26,982 nt of DNA, taken from Polyrhizophydium stewartii (Eukaryota > Chytridiomycota > Chytridiomycetes > Rhizophydiales). Under the pieces are notes generated by a model. It saw only the letters and a list, made by a program, of their open reading frames with translations, ran no database searches and had not been told where the DNA came from. Each line of letters begins with the position of its first letter. Within the stretch, counting starts at the first letter, position 1. The stretch spans positions 1 through 26,982 of the forward strand of contig JADGIZ010000098.1 in assembly GCA_027604665.1 (NCBI GenBank). Reading direction: 5' to 3'. The translations under genes were made by a program, and so were the position numbers. Positions 16,790 through 26,982 of the stretch are shown one piece after another.

Positions 16790-17030
16790 CTATTCGGCCC
16801 GTCCTACTTAATAGGGCCGGCCCTTGGGCTCCATACGCCTATAAAAAATTGATAAAAGAAGCCGAACGCAAAAGGACCCCTTGAGGGGGCCGATTGGAAC
16901 GCAGTGACAAGCGGGGGGTGGTACAACATCAACCAACCGACGCCCCAAAACCAAATCGAGGTTGCGGTCGCGCTCAAAAGCGCGGCGCGCGCGCGCTGCG
17001 GCTGCGCCCGGCGCCCGCTCGATTTGATTT
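16790..17030. repeat. GC-rich block
   Basis: Contains GGCCCGTCCTACTTAATAGG, a GGGCCGGCCC palindrome near 16814, and a CG-alternating run GCGGCGCGCGCGCGCTGCGG near 16980. No ORF. The CG run is unique in the window. Confidence 0.6.
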
Positions 17031-17329
17031 AATCATCATCTTATTAGGGTGGTTGAATATCTAGATTATTTTATAGACAAAGAAGACATATCTCTTGTCT
17101 GGTTCTGATTCTCATTCTCTCGATCTTCTAGATCGATAACTATTTAAATGATTTTGAGCGGCTTCGCGATTCCTCTATCTTATAATTTATTAATAATTAT
17201 ATATAGAAGATGTGATAAGATATGAGATCTAGATCGACTTTAGTCGATTAATATTCTCTAAAGAATGAATATACATAATTGATGGAGAAGGGAGAGGACA
17301 ACAAAGATATAATATCTTCAATAAATATG
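17030..17329. other. Gene-less stretch
   Basis: About 300 AT-rich bases with short hairpins only (CGATCTTCTAGATCG near 17119, GATCGACTTTAGTCGATT near 17231). Confidence 0.5.
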
Positions 17330-17448
17330 ATCGCTAGCGACGTCGCCTCAGAAGCTCTTCTGAGGCCCGCCCCTTGAGGGGCGGGGGCCCCCATCTTCGA
17401 TGGGGGCCGGTCGCGGAGTGGCCGGCCTTCGCCTACGCCACACCAGCT
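17330..17448 (-). repeat. Composite GC hairpin cluster, inverted
   Basis: Read on the minus strand: CTGGTGTGGCGTAGGCGAAGG, CCACTCCGCGACCGG, CCCCCATCGAAGATGGGGG, CCCGCCCCTCAAGGGGCGGG, CCTCAGAAGAGCTTCTGAGG, GCGACGTCGCTAGCGAT. The outer modules equal those of 5060-5183, while the middle hairpins are others. Confidence 0.9.
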
Positions 17449-17449
17449 A

Positions 17450-19130
17450 ACCAAGAATAGTTCTTTTTTAATTGATCTTAAGGTTTATAATAATGAAGTT
17501 TATGAAATAAACTGGAATCGCTGGATATGAGACCTCAAGAAGATCTTATGTAAGAATCTCTCTTCTGGGTTATAAGTTAGGATATATTAAATTAGATTGG
17601 ATTATACTGATTATAAAGAATATAGGATCTTCTTCATTATTGATTATTTGTGTTTCTTTAGATAAAATATTGTATCTGTCATGTAAGAAGATAGGATTGA
17701 CCCGAATAAGACATTATCTGTAGACATTTTATTGCTTTGATTTTACTCCTAATCAATGATTTATCGGTATCAACTCATTAGCAATTTCTCTCTACCACCT
17801 ATAGAAGAGTTAAAGGATAAGAATAGGTAAGTGAAGATTGGTAATCGTATTAGCAGCTAAAAATATTATAATCAGGGCGATCTACATATTACCTTTATTC
17901 TAACTTGACTGCTGAATCTTCTATTACCAATAGCTCTTTATTTCCGCCCAACGGACGGCGCGTAAGCTCGCGTTCAGCGACGTCCTTACGAATCATGTTG
18001 AAATTAGGTTAATCTCGTCCTGTCTCACCTTAATTGTTTCTTATCTACTTCTTACTAATTTGGCTACATCCTAGATGGATCTGATTCAAAGATTGTTACG
18101 GCTGACGCGATGGATGGCTCATCACCACAATATTAGCGGGTGGTTATAAAGAATGATTTATAGTAGTTGTTATACGTAATTAATTCTACGTAATATTACA
18201 CAAACTAACGGTAACCAAGCAACACCAGAATCAATCTCTCCTAGTACTTAATATGCAATAGGTGGTTATATTCATTATTCTCATTAGTCCCAATTATACA
18301 AGATGGCGTAGAATATTCAAATAGATCGATTAGAAATTGAGGTTATCTATTAAGAAAGCTCGATCGTCTACAGCTTATAAGTTAGTACTTAACAATGATC
18401 ACCAGTCCAGTTCTATTTAGGGTTATCTCATCATGATTTCTGGCCTTGAATCTATTAGATTACCTATAATTAATCAGTTATTTATGTTGCAGAACCTTAA
18501 AAGAAGGATAAAAACATTTCAAATCAGATAATGAACCAAAGATTAATATTAAAGAACATAAATTAGACATGCTTATGATTTATAAATAGTATAAGATATC
18601 TTGGTCTACTGATAAGATATACAACATAAAGGAAGGTAGAGGGTAAGTCTATAGCAATTTCCTATTTGTTATAGAGACAAAGAACGCGAGATATTATGGG
18701 TAAAATCTAAACTATTATATTCCATCCCCCCCCTCAACAGATGGGTGTTGGTTTATCCAATTTAATAGTACAGCTGTCATCTAGGTTATCTTCTTGATTC
18801 TATATGAAACATCCTGGACTTTCACCTCAATTAAGGGTGACTTCGTAATGGACTAGATTAGGTAATTGAACAGATCGACTTTGTCGATTAGCTAGATAGA
18901 ATCGGACGGAGTCCTTACGAGTTACGTATTAATTTTAGATTTGTCTTTCCCCTAAGTTAATGAGCAAAGGGAACCTGAGCGGATGAATTAGGATAATTTC
19001 TGTACCATTAAAAACATAGGAACCTTTGGTTGTCTTATTAGAATATGTGTATTTGTAAGACCTCTTTTAATTAATTAGTCTTCATTGGTGAGCCACCGAA
19101 GGTGGCCTAAATAGTCTATATATTACATCA
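17450..19130. other. Gene-less AT-rich stretch
   Basis: No gene recognised on either strand, allowing TAG as leucine. It holds the inverted GGACG element at 17953-17985 and the hairpins GATCGACTTTGTCGATT near 18872 and GCCACCGAAGGTGGC near 19092. Confidence 0.5.
17953..17985 (-). repeat. GGACG...CGTCC hairpin element, copy 5 (inverted)
   Basis: On the minus strand it reads ATTCGTAAGGACGTCGCTGA and so on, and it is the same as copy 1 apart from one base. Flanks on both sides beyond ATTCGTAA and CGTCCG differ, so the element, not a larger block, was copied. Confidence 0.85.
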
Positions 19131-19131
19131 A

Positions 19132-19329
19132 ATGGCTTTTATTTCTGATCTTACATTATCTCTTATTATTGGTATTTTACATATTTTAGTTTATCATCTG
19201 TACCCCTTATTTCTAATTGATAAAATCGAGCGCTCCAGCGCTGGAAGCAACTATTTGGAGCGACTCCTAGCGGCAATTGTAGATACTGAATCTTTGAGTG
19301 CCTTTGATTTACTCCTTTATATCAGCTAA
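19132..19329 (+). CDS. Hypothetical 65-codon ORF, hydrophobic N-terminus
   Basis: ATG start, MAFISDLTLSLIIGILHILV then YHLYPLFLIDK: one likely membrane helix with T-ending codons. The middle (IERSSAGSNYLERLLA) is from two small GC hairpins (GAGCGCTCCAGCGC and GAGCGACTCCTAGCGG). The end (IVDTESLSAFDLLLYIS) may be native. No family recognised. Confidence 0.35.
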   Translation: MAFISDLTLSLIIGILHILVYHLYPLFLIDKIERSSAGSNYLERLLAAIVDTESLSAFDLLLYIS

Positions 19330-20699
19330 TAGTGTCTTATATGAAAATAACTTAAGTTGTTGATCGATCGAAGATCGATGTAGTAGAACAAGCGACGTAG
19401 TTGCTCTAAACAACTCGTGGAATTCAGCTCAAGGAAATTATTTATCTATTTATTCTTACTGTGCGTCACCCCCTCCATTAAACCTATTTATCCATCTTTC
19501 TCCTAATAGACTCCATCTAATCTAAAAAAGGCGCAGTGAATTGAGAGGATTTTGCCGTGACGTCGCCTCCTAGCGGCCAAATCTGTAGTTATTGATTTAA
19601 GCGATGGTCTAGGCGAGCCACCATCTAATCATTCAGAGATATGTCGCGGCGTCGCCGCTCCCAAATAATGCAAAATTGCTTCAACTAATTCCAAATTGAG
19701 TAATTCTAAATAATCATATATAACTAAGACATAAATCTAGATTCAGCTCTATATACTATAAAATGAATAGTGAGCCGCGACGGAGTCGCTCCCAATATAT
19801 TAATAAATTCAACAAGAATGAAAATCGGTCTGGTGAATATATTCTAGATTTGTCACCGCTTCGCTCCCCTATAAACAAAAGCGGCGTCGCTTGGCGCGAG
19901 CTGACGCGACGCGATCTAATCTGATAAACAACCGCGACGGAGTCGCTCCAATTCTAGGAATATTCATCCGCGACGGAGTCGCTCCAATTCAATGTCATAT
20001 TCGACCTTCGGATCTGATTCTTCTGTATATGAGGTAACCCGCTCAATAGACTATCAAATGACAATTTCTGGGGGCGGAGCCACCCACTTACGGCGCTGGC
20101 TACGGACATGATTGATTGTGGATTGATTTCGCATGATCATTTATCTGAATTATCTAGCTATCAACTTACTTTAGACTACACCAAACTATTATTTGCATAA
20201 AGTTAACCACTTAAGTTTCCTTATACTTGTCTCTCTAAACCAAGTTATTTATACGACCGAAGCTTTAATAAATATTTATTTCTAAGAAGTTCATCAACTT
20301 TGTCCATTTCGAGTTTGACCTGATTTTAAGCTCCATACGGAGCTGTTGACCATTACAGAGTCTTAATTAATTAAAACTCTTTCATTACTACATAACCCAA
20401 TATCATCAATTGATTAGATTATTATAGAGTCTACTTAAGCGGCTACGCGATCCGATACCATAATTCTGGTTTCGCACTTTATTCAATTTTTCTTCAATTG
20501 TGTATGACATGTCGTTCAATTCATTCGGCCTTATGCCTTCATTTCTCTCACTTATCTATATATTAATCACCGTTACACTCAAGCATACTTTCGTTCCACT
20601 GCACGTTCAATCGCCACTCTGGCTATTTAGCCTTCTTCTTGTAGATGTTTTCTAGGAGTCATTCTCAATTCTTCGAATTCCTCTATAAAACCAAGCCTC
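19330..20699. other. Gene-less stretch rich in minimal GC hairpins
   Basis: Three exact copies of GCGACGGAGTCGC (19777-19789, 19934-19946, 19970-19982), GACGTCGCCTCCTAGCGG near 19559, and AGCGGCGTCGCTTGGCGCGA near 19874. No gene seen. Confidence 0.55.
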
Positions 20700-20880
20700 A
20701 GGCTCCCCTCCCTCTCCTAGTTATAAGAGAATAGGGACGACCGAGTGGAACGAGGGAGGGATGTCTCACGAGCGGTCAACCCCCCATCTTCTCTGGGGGG
20801 TTGCCGCCCTCACTCATTCCTTAGTCATTCGCTCCGGGCGCCATGCCAACTGGCTGGCGCTCTATTCCATCAACGATCAA
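20700..20880. repeat. GC-rich structured block
   Basis: CTCCCCTCCCTC pairs with GAGGGAGGGAT over a loop that contains TCTCCTAGTTATAAGAGA. Then come AACCCCCCATCTTCTCTGGG-GGGTT and GGCGCCATGCCAACTGGCTG-GCGC. No coding sequence. It is different from the common modules except for the CCCCCCATCTTC hairpin. Confidence 0.6.
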
Positions 20881-21183
20881 ATTGAAAACCCCAACTAAAA
20901 GCTGAAGGATTAACCTTTTCTGTAAACATGGAAAAAGAAGAAAAAAACAAATAAAGGGAAAGTAAACAAACCAGCACAGCTGGGTGATGATCCAAAGCAT
21001 CTAAGAATTGAAGGCTAATACAATTGAGCTTTTCCTGATGTTTAAAATGAAATGTTGTAACTTTAAGGATGAAGTAGTAACATCAATTTCTCACTATATA
21101 GTATTTCTAATCAACACGTAGGGCCTTCGGCCCGGTTGGTTTAGCAAGCTCAGTATCTCTTTCTTCCGGCTCAGAGGCAGTAA
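20880..21183. other. Gene-less spacer
   Basis: About 300 bases, purine-rich on the plus strand around 20930-20965 (AAAAAGAAGAAAAAAACAAA). GGGCCTTCGGCCC near 21121 is a perfect hairpin. Nothing else. Confidence 0.4.
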
Positions 21184-21537
21184 TTGATCTCTCTATATTT
21201 TATCCGTACACTAGGAAATGTCCATTTCCTGATTATTCAACCTCTAATTCAATGGATCATAGATAGGTTTGTAGCCTTTAGATGTTCCCCCCCCCGATCC
21301 CCGATCGGGGGCTTAACCTTACCTATGAGAGTCTCTGATATTTGTCAGATTTATTTGTATTATTTATTCTCTTTTCCAAATAGGCTAAATTATTATTGCT
21401 CTTATGTTAGAACAGCCATCGGGTTAAAGATCCATCCTGTTAGAAATTATCACATGAGACTTAATAACAGAGAAATCTTAGAGTTGTAGTACCTTTACGA
21501 TTCTACTAGCTATCATCGGACCCATAAAGTGAAATAA
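21184..21537 (+). CDS. Hypothetical 117-codon ORF (TAG as leucine)
   Basis: Opens after a TAA, with a possible TTG start at 21184, and ends at the TAA 21535-21537 if the TAG at 21487 is leucine. The middle carries a C-run/G-run hairpin (residues CSPPRSPIGG). The remainder (SDICQIYLYYLFSFPNRLNY, CSYVRTAIGLKIHPVRNYHM, NNREILELLYLYDSTSYHRT) is polar and tyrosine rich, like intron-encoded or reverse-transcriptase-like proteins, but I see no diagnostic motif. The lack of an ATG start argues for a fragment or an ORF fused to an upstream exon. Confidence 0.35.
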
Positions 21538-21539
21538 TC

Positions 21540-21970
21540 GTGGTCCTCAGGCGGCTTTGCCGCCCTTCTAGGATCGGACCACTCAAGAAGCTAAAGGAAA
21601 AAGAAACAAAAAATCGAAAAACAAGTAACTCGCCTGTATTGTATAGATGAATCAGTAAAATATCAGCATTATGTAGGCTAATTTAAAGGAATAAGAAAGA
21701 CATTAACCAATTTAATAAAGACTCGAAGCTGAAATTTAATATAATCACCCGGTTTACCGCCACTAAATGATTACCTGTCCCTAGATAAAAAAGAATGGTT
21801 AGAAATATGACACTGAGGTAATATAAAACAGCTTCTTAAGAAGCCGTGGAAATTAGAGTTACAAATAAAGAACAAATCTCGATTAAGGTTAATAACCCAA
21901 GTCCAGCGTAAGGGTAGAGATCTAGCTGTAAATAACACACTAAGCAGGTGTCATAAAGAATTTAATAAAA
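21540..21970. other. Gene-less stretch
   Basis: GTGGTCC and GGACCAC (21541-21580) enclose GGCGGCTTTGCCGCC, a nested hairpin of the double-hairpin type. The rest is AT-rich and without a recognisable gene. Confidence 0.5.
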
Positions 21971-21972
21971 CT

Positions 21973-22109
21973 GAGCGGCGGACGTGACGTAGGAGCCTTT
22001 ACAAGGCTCCGGTCACTCCGCGACCGGCCCCCCATCGAAGATGGGGGGGCCGCCGGTGCTTCAAGCACCGGGCCTCAGAAGAGCTTCTGAGGCGACGTCG
22101 CGGACGCGA
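21973..22109 (+). repeat. Composite GC hairpin cluster
   Basis: GAGCGGCGGACGTGACGTA, GGAGCCTTTACAAGGCTCC, GGTCACTCCGCGACCGG, CCCCCCATCGAAGATGGGGG, CCGGTGCTTCAAGCACCGG, CCTCAGAAGAGCTTCTGAGG, GCGACGTCGCGG. It is one of the richest clusters; every hairpin has a copy elsewhere in the window. Confidence 0.9.
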
Positions 22110-23040
22110 TTAAGACAAAATGAATTATTCCTCGTTAAACTACGAAGCAGAGATGAGGACCAGGAAACGTTAGCAAAATATTATGTAAAAGACTGGTATA
22201 ATGAAGCCCCTAAATGTAGCTCAATTAAAGTTAAGAGATCGTTCAGCCGCTTAAGGCCATAAAGACTAGGGAATTAATAATGGACAAAGTCAATCTCAGG
22301 AGTGGTGCTTGAACGTAGTAATGAATGAAGGTACTGAATGATGAGGGATAAGCTAATCAATCAGACCGAAACGGGGGGGGGGCGGCGCCACCGCGGCTAG
22401 GGTCCTGTCTTGTATCCACTAATAATAACAGCGGGTTGAAACTCAAATAATTAGATTCAGCGGAGTACCGTAAGTTGGTTAAAATCCTTGAGGAAATTCA
22501 TGAAGGTCAATTTTGAGTTAATGAAATAATGGTTTTTGGTGACCCTACATCCTTTCTTGAGATTGTACATGAATTTGACAAATTGATGGAAAAGAGAAGA
22601 TGATGATAGGGTGAATGGAGGATGATGATGATCTAAGATATATTTCACTATCCCACTATTTATCCTATTACTTAATACTACACTATTTGGTTACCTTACT
22701 TGCAAGCTATTTCATAAGCACTTACACCATCTCTACAATTAGTTCGTTAGGGCTCCGAATAGAATGAAGGTTTATTTAATCTCTGCAGACTCTTTAAGTT
22801 AGGATTACAATGTTTCCTCGAATAATCCACAAGAATTGGAAATACAATTAGTTTATCACGCAGTTGCCATCAGAGTTAAGAACAGCAACATTAACAGCTA
22901 ATCGCCCTTCAATCCATTAACACTGATGTGAGTTCTAATTATTGTAAGCTATATATCTGATAGCCCCTTATCAATATAGTCGCCCAACCGCTTCATCTCA
23001 AAGCAATTGTTAAATTATCTCTAACTTGAGCGGCGTAGAG
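22110..23040. other. Gene-less stretch
   Basis: The open frames 22041-22262 (plus) and 22457-22648 (minus) are a translated hairpin cluster and an ORF of no known family. A GGAGTACCGTAAG string near 22463 resembles rRNA motifs only over about a dozen bases. A G-run/GGCGGCGCCACCGC block lies at about 22373-22395. Confidence 0.45.
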
Positions 23041-23056
23041 CGAGCATGAGCGTCGC

Positions 23057-23134
23057 GATTTAGGTATTGTTAGTTTATTAGTATTTTGGGCTTGTCAATA
23101 TTTGCTGTTGATCTTCTTAATAGGATCTACTTAA
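23057..23134 (+). pseudogene. Short hydrophobic coding-like island
   Basis: DLGIVSLLVFWACQYLLLIF then LIGST and a TAA, directly after a GC hairpin that ends GTCGC. Single membrane-helix composition, A/T-ending codons, no start codon. It could be a fragment of a respiratory subunit, but I cannot say which. Confidence 0.25.
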
Positions 23135-23139
23135 CTCAT

Positions 23140-25690
23140 TAAATGAGTGAGCACTAGTGACCTAGTGATGAAGTGTTTAGTATTTAATTGAGGAGACTTC
23201 TAACTACTTTAGAGTTTAGTGGTCTACATAGCAGAAAAGGAGGTTGAGTGGCGCAATTCATTGAATTGCTGGAATTGAGTTGATGGAGATCCTGCTTAAT
23301 CTGTCATCAAGATAGAAATGAAATAAAGGAAAATTGAATATGAAAAGATAAACCTCGAACTCAAAATCAAATCGCGTAGCCGCTCAAAGTGTAATGTAGT
23401 CTTCAGTAATGTAACAAGAGTTGCTTTAAACTATTTTCATATAGCTTTCAGACTAAGTGGTTTATAATAAGTAGATCCTTAATATTAATAAAGATCAGCC
23501 ACCGTCGGTGGCTCCTAGTCGATCTTGGGTCTGTCTCCACAATTTGCAAATCCCTTGTATAACCTTTGTAAGCTTCTTTATAAGCTCCCCTGCGTATTCC
23601 ATGTTGATCCATACCCTTTTCTAGAGTCTGGATAAGCTAAATAACTAGAGATTTTCTAGTAGTAGCAAAGTTATTGACTTCGTTCATTAAATTTAGATGT
23701 TACCTCATCCCATATTTTGCATACCTCATCCGGGCTATTAGACGTGAGTATAGACTCCTAATACTATGAGATTCAACCAATAGCCAGTGATATTTGGAAT
23801 AGACCATAGAGAAAGAGATTAATGTCGGAATTCTAAAATTATCTAATCACTAGAGTACGGGACTTATAAGTCGTAGGCCTTTCTTAAATGGTTTCGCATC
23901 AAGGTACCACAGATTGATTCAATCATCTTTGATTTCTATACCTTAAGTCTTACTGCCTACTCGCCTTTGGGATTGTACCTAGGTTAGGCTCACTCAGACG
24001 CCGTTTTGGCTGATTTCCCAGGTACCAGGTAGGTAGATAGAGAACCAATAGTAGTCTTCTATTTGGAATATTGACTCCTCAGCATCTCTCAAAGTCGATA
24101 TGAGATACGCTATTCCCTAATCTCCTGTAAGATTAAAAAAGGATTTATGCATAGATATAAGCAGTGTATAGGATGTACACTAGTAGATACGACTTAAAAA
24201 TAAGTGTCTTGGTTATGTTATAAATATTAACATCCAACCTCGTCCGAATTATTCAAAGGAAATCGGATATTTGTTATCTTTATCTCCCTATTGATATGAC
24301 GATTGGTCAGACCATTAGCGAATCTAGGAGTCAATCTGTCTCTAATCATATAGTACGCTACAAGTATGAATGGTACGTCAAGTCTATTATCTAGTCTCCT
24401 CTGTTATGCGACTACCTCTGTCTGTTTATAAGCTCTATATATCTACTATGCTGGAATGGCTTACAGGATTCCCACAAATGACTCAATAGTCTAAGTATAG
24501 TGAGGTACTATAAGTAGGTAAATCTTATGATAGCTTAAGGTGAATCAGATCCTTCATACGTGCAGAGACATTAGCACTTCTACTATAAGACCTCTTGGAC
24601 TGACAGACTATTATATACCATAGATACTAAGAGAACCTATCAAAATCTCTAGACCTCTCATATAAGGATACTAAGAAGTTATAATATAACAACCAGGGTA
24701 TAAGACTCCCTAAAAAGAGCTTTAACTGATGGATTCTCTTATAGAGACTCAAGTAAGAGGGTATATCAGAACCTCCCTAGATAGAGACCCCTAATATTAG
24801 TACTAATTCTATTTATTATAGTAGACTAAGATCCGACCAAAGAGTAGACTCTCAATTGGGAAATAATGAACCTCCTAATCTCTAAGACTTATTATGACTC
24901 AGAATGTGTATATATTATTATTTCATAGGTAGCGAATCATTTTGTAATCGCAACTCCTTGAAGACCAACTGGTTACAACACTGGAGGTTTATCCCATGAC
25001 TATAGGATCCAGTACATGCTCCACCTAGTAAAACATGTAAATAATTATATGGTAAAATTAATGTAATTGATTTAGCCTACATTGCAATGTGAGTAATCTT
25101 TTAGACTCCCATATAATACAATAGTTCTTCAATCCGGTTAATTTGGCCTCGCCATATTTCGACATTTTTTATAGAGTATTTTAATAACTTCCATTAGATC
25201 AGCTTCTGATTCTAAAGCTACTGCATCTAAAGATATTTGTATAAATCTAAAGCACATTTAATGCCAAAATGTTGAGCAATATTTACTATAGACTTTGGTT
25301 TAAACCTACCATGACCTAACTAATATACCAGTAAGAGATAGTAGAAGAGACTTACGGATAATAGCCTTTTTAATACAACGGAAGTTATAGAAACTTGAAT
25401 TAAATATATAGTAGAACTTGCTACCTAACTTTTAGGTTTATGTAATTTACCGGGTCTTTAAAGGGGGCGTCTTTAGATGCGTGGCTATTTATTAGAAAAT
25501 GGACCAATAGTTATAGGTAGGACCTTCAGGGTATGATTCTATAATAAGGAGCTTTCTCCAATTGCAATAGTTCTTTATAAACCAGGTCATATATATTGTT
25601 TACTCAGTATTATATTACAACTTACAATCAATTATTAGGATAAGCATATCCAATCTCTTTTATAAATCAGAAATCAACAACATATCTCAT
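23140..25690. other. Long AT-rich region without recognisable genes
   Basis: Similar in character to 8780-11240: TAG, CTA and TATA rich, all frames cut by TAA or TGA, few GC hairpins (GCCACCGTCGGTGGC near 23500). I find no tRNA cloverleaf, no group I core and no protein motif. It may hold decayed genes or RNA genes with poorly conserved sequence. Confidence 0.45.
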
Positions 25691-25695
25691 TACCT

Positions 25696-25740
25696 CATCG
25701 GGGCGGTAAGGGCCCCGCCCCTCAAGGGGCGGGCCCGATT
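25696..25740. repeat. GC hairpin pair
   Basis: GGGGCGGTAAGGGCCCCGCCCC can fold, and CCCGCCCCTCAAGGGGCGGGC is the common hairpin of the clusters. There is no outer GCGAC shell here. Confidence 0.7.
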
Positions 25741-26648
25741 TGACGTTTCGCATCTTGCTATACCGATGCTCACTCTCGGGGGTTACGCCCAGACCCTGGC
25801 TAGAGATGCCATCTGTTGTAAAATGGAGCACGGAATTCTATTTTGCTTGCAGCCTCACTTTTTTCACACTTTGCTGATCCTGTTTAGATTTCTCCTATTT
25901 ATCGAGGTGGAATCGAATCTATGATTCGACTCCACGACCATCTATTTTAGATTTACCGCATCATTAACTCCAATTCGGATAAACGAATTCCCGCCTCCGT
26001 CGCTAGGAGGCGGCAATTCTAGCGCGGGCTGCCGCAGCGCGTCAAACTTACTTTGAAATTAGGGTAATCCCTCTAGTTAAAGATGAGAAGCTTTCTAAGA
26101 TCAATTAGCTCCTGAATCAAGTAATTAGTTGAAAATACAAATTCAACTATAGCAAATGCGCATTACTACGTGGAGTTGTATCTGACATAAGGGACAGAAA
26201 CATATCACCCCGATCTACGATCCTAACACATAATTATAATAGCTTCAACAAATCTTTTAGCAGGTGATACCTCTGCAAATAGGTGAGGAGGCTTGTTGAC
26301 TTAAGTGGTTGTAGACCATTTTTGCTTATTATTTTCCTGATTGTAATGTCAATTGCCCAATACTAGAAGAAATTACACCAGCTTAGCTGGTCATCTACCA
26401 GAGGCTACTATACAGGAGCCGGCACTGGAGAGTGCCTTGTTAATCCGGGACTTGCTACAGCGCCGGTTGTATACATGGTTGATTGTGGTTGAATTCCTGG
26501 ATGCGCTCTAATTATCAATACAGGAGGGCGTCGTGATGCTCACTTGCTCCTTACCCTCGTCCCATCGATCTTGAGATCGATGTACCATAAGTTAATGAAT
26601 AAAAAGTTATTTTACAACACGCGGCGGATGCCGCTCCAGAAGCACTAA
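25741..26648. other. Gene-less stretch with small hairpins
   Basis: GAATTCCCGCCTCCGTCGCTAGGAGGCGG near 25986 (nested), GAGGTGGAATCGAATCTATG with GATTCGACTCCAC (25907-25938) and CATCGATCTTGAGATCGATG (26564-26583) are hairpins. No gene recognised. Confidence 0.45.
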
Positions 26649-26798
26649 ACTATTTACTTAAAGGCTTTATATGAAGTTTTAATGAAATTTGCCAATCTTT
26701 AGTTTGTTTATGATGATAGTTCTTTAAATATTACTAAAGTTAAAACAACTCCTACAGAATCTACCAAGGTTGGTCTTGTATCACCTGAAGGAACTTAA
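26649..26798 (+). pseudogene. Coding-like island, 49 codons
   Basis: TAA-bounded on both sides. It reads TIYLKALYEVLMKFANL, one TAG as leucine, FVYDDSSLNITKVKTTPTES then TKVGLVSPEGT. Codon choice is A/T-ending throughout and unlike the surrounding sequence. After a stop and about 100 bases, a similar threonine-rich piece (RATSEITKDSPSNR, near 26900) follows. No start codon, family unknown. Confidence 0.35.
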
Positions 26799-26799
26799 G

Positions 26800-26982
26800 A
26801 AGCCATGAGCGTAAGTTAAGCAAAGCTGGTGAGGATATACTAGGGAGAATGAGTGGTCACACGATTAATTGACTCATTACATCTTCTTTGTAGTAATCTA
26901 AAAGAGCTACTTCTGAAATTACTAAAGATTCTCCTTCTAATAGGGTCCGACCGAAGGGAGGTACCCCTAATCAAGGATCCAA
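26800..26982. other. Window end, no complete gene
   Basis: Contains the threonine- and serine-rich open piece near 26900-26982, which may continue beyond the window, and otherwise nothing I recognise. Confidence 0.3.

Noticed and set aside
17248..17454. 68-codon open frame on the minus strand
   Set aside because: Mostly the inverted GC cluster in translation.
20975..21010. A GDD string (LGDDPKHL) as a viral polymerase motif
   Set aside because: The open frame is about 30 codons and no other polymerase motif is nearby.
22041..22262. 73-codon open frame on the plus strand
   Set aside because: Starts inside the GC cluster; the remainder looks like no protein and has no codon bias.
22430..22500. 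GTTGAAACTCAAATAATTAG and GGAGTACCGTAAG as possible SSU or LSU rRNA motifs
   Set aside because: The strings match different rRNA positions in the wrong order, and no longer alignment follows.

Overview
The window is mitochondrial DNA that reads TAG as leucine. The strongest evidence is a set of cox1 exons and intron-encoded homing endonucleases in which in-frame TAG codons fall mostly where the families have leucine (for example IA-L-HD and VG-L-DVDTR in cox1, and KD-L-SRRF in a GIY-YIG endonuclease). TCA is used as serine and no TGA is needed for tryptophan in the exons read. This fits genetic code 16, known from chytrid fungi such as Spizellomyces and from some chlorophycean algae. Group I introns with exon-fused endonuclease ORFs and many hairpin elements make a chytrid-like fungus the better guess, but the sequence alone does not settle it.

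Region 1 (about 1-7.9 kb, plus strand) is the 3' two thirds of cox1. I can place five coding pieces: 2913-3005, an inferred 8-nt microexon 4090-4097, 5300-5449, 6046-6181 and 7478-7897. They are separated by five group I introns whose R and S core elements are visible. Introns 1 and 2 carry LAGLIDADG ORFs in the P8 region. Intron 3 carries a LAGLIDADG ORF broken by GC-rich hairpin insertions. Intron 4 has no ORF. Intron 5 carries a GIY-YIG ORF with one frame change, whose distal part runs in frame into the last cox1 exon. The intron 1 ORF contains an exact 588-bp in-frame tandem duplication, giving four LAGLIDADG motifs. The N-terminal part of cox1 was not found.

Region 2 (about 7.9-27 kb) has no gene I can name. 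It holds AT-rich sequence, coding-like islands of 20-60 codons (14276-14799, 26649-26798 and others), a minus-strand 58-codon ORF at 13184-13360 with a cox3-like end, a LAGLIDADG relic at 16572, a structured block at 8566-8760 that may be an RNA, and diverged and exact repeats. I could not recognise tRNA or rRNA genes with confidence.

Throughout, the DNA is peppered with GC-rich hairpin elements. Many share a shell, GCGAC...GTCGC, whose loop ranges from three bases to several nested hairpins, with the same hairpins reused in different orders at different loci. A second family is bounded by GGACG...CGTCC. Several copies sit inside ORFs, and one supplies the last codons before the cox1 stop.
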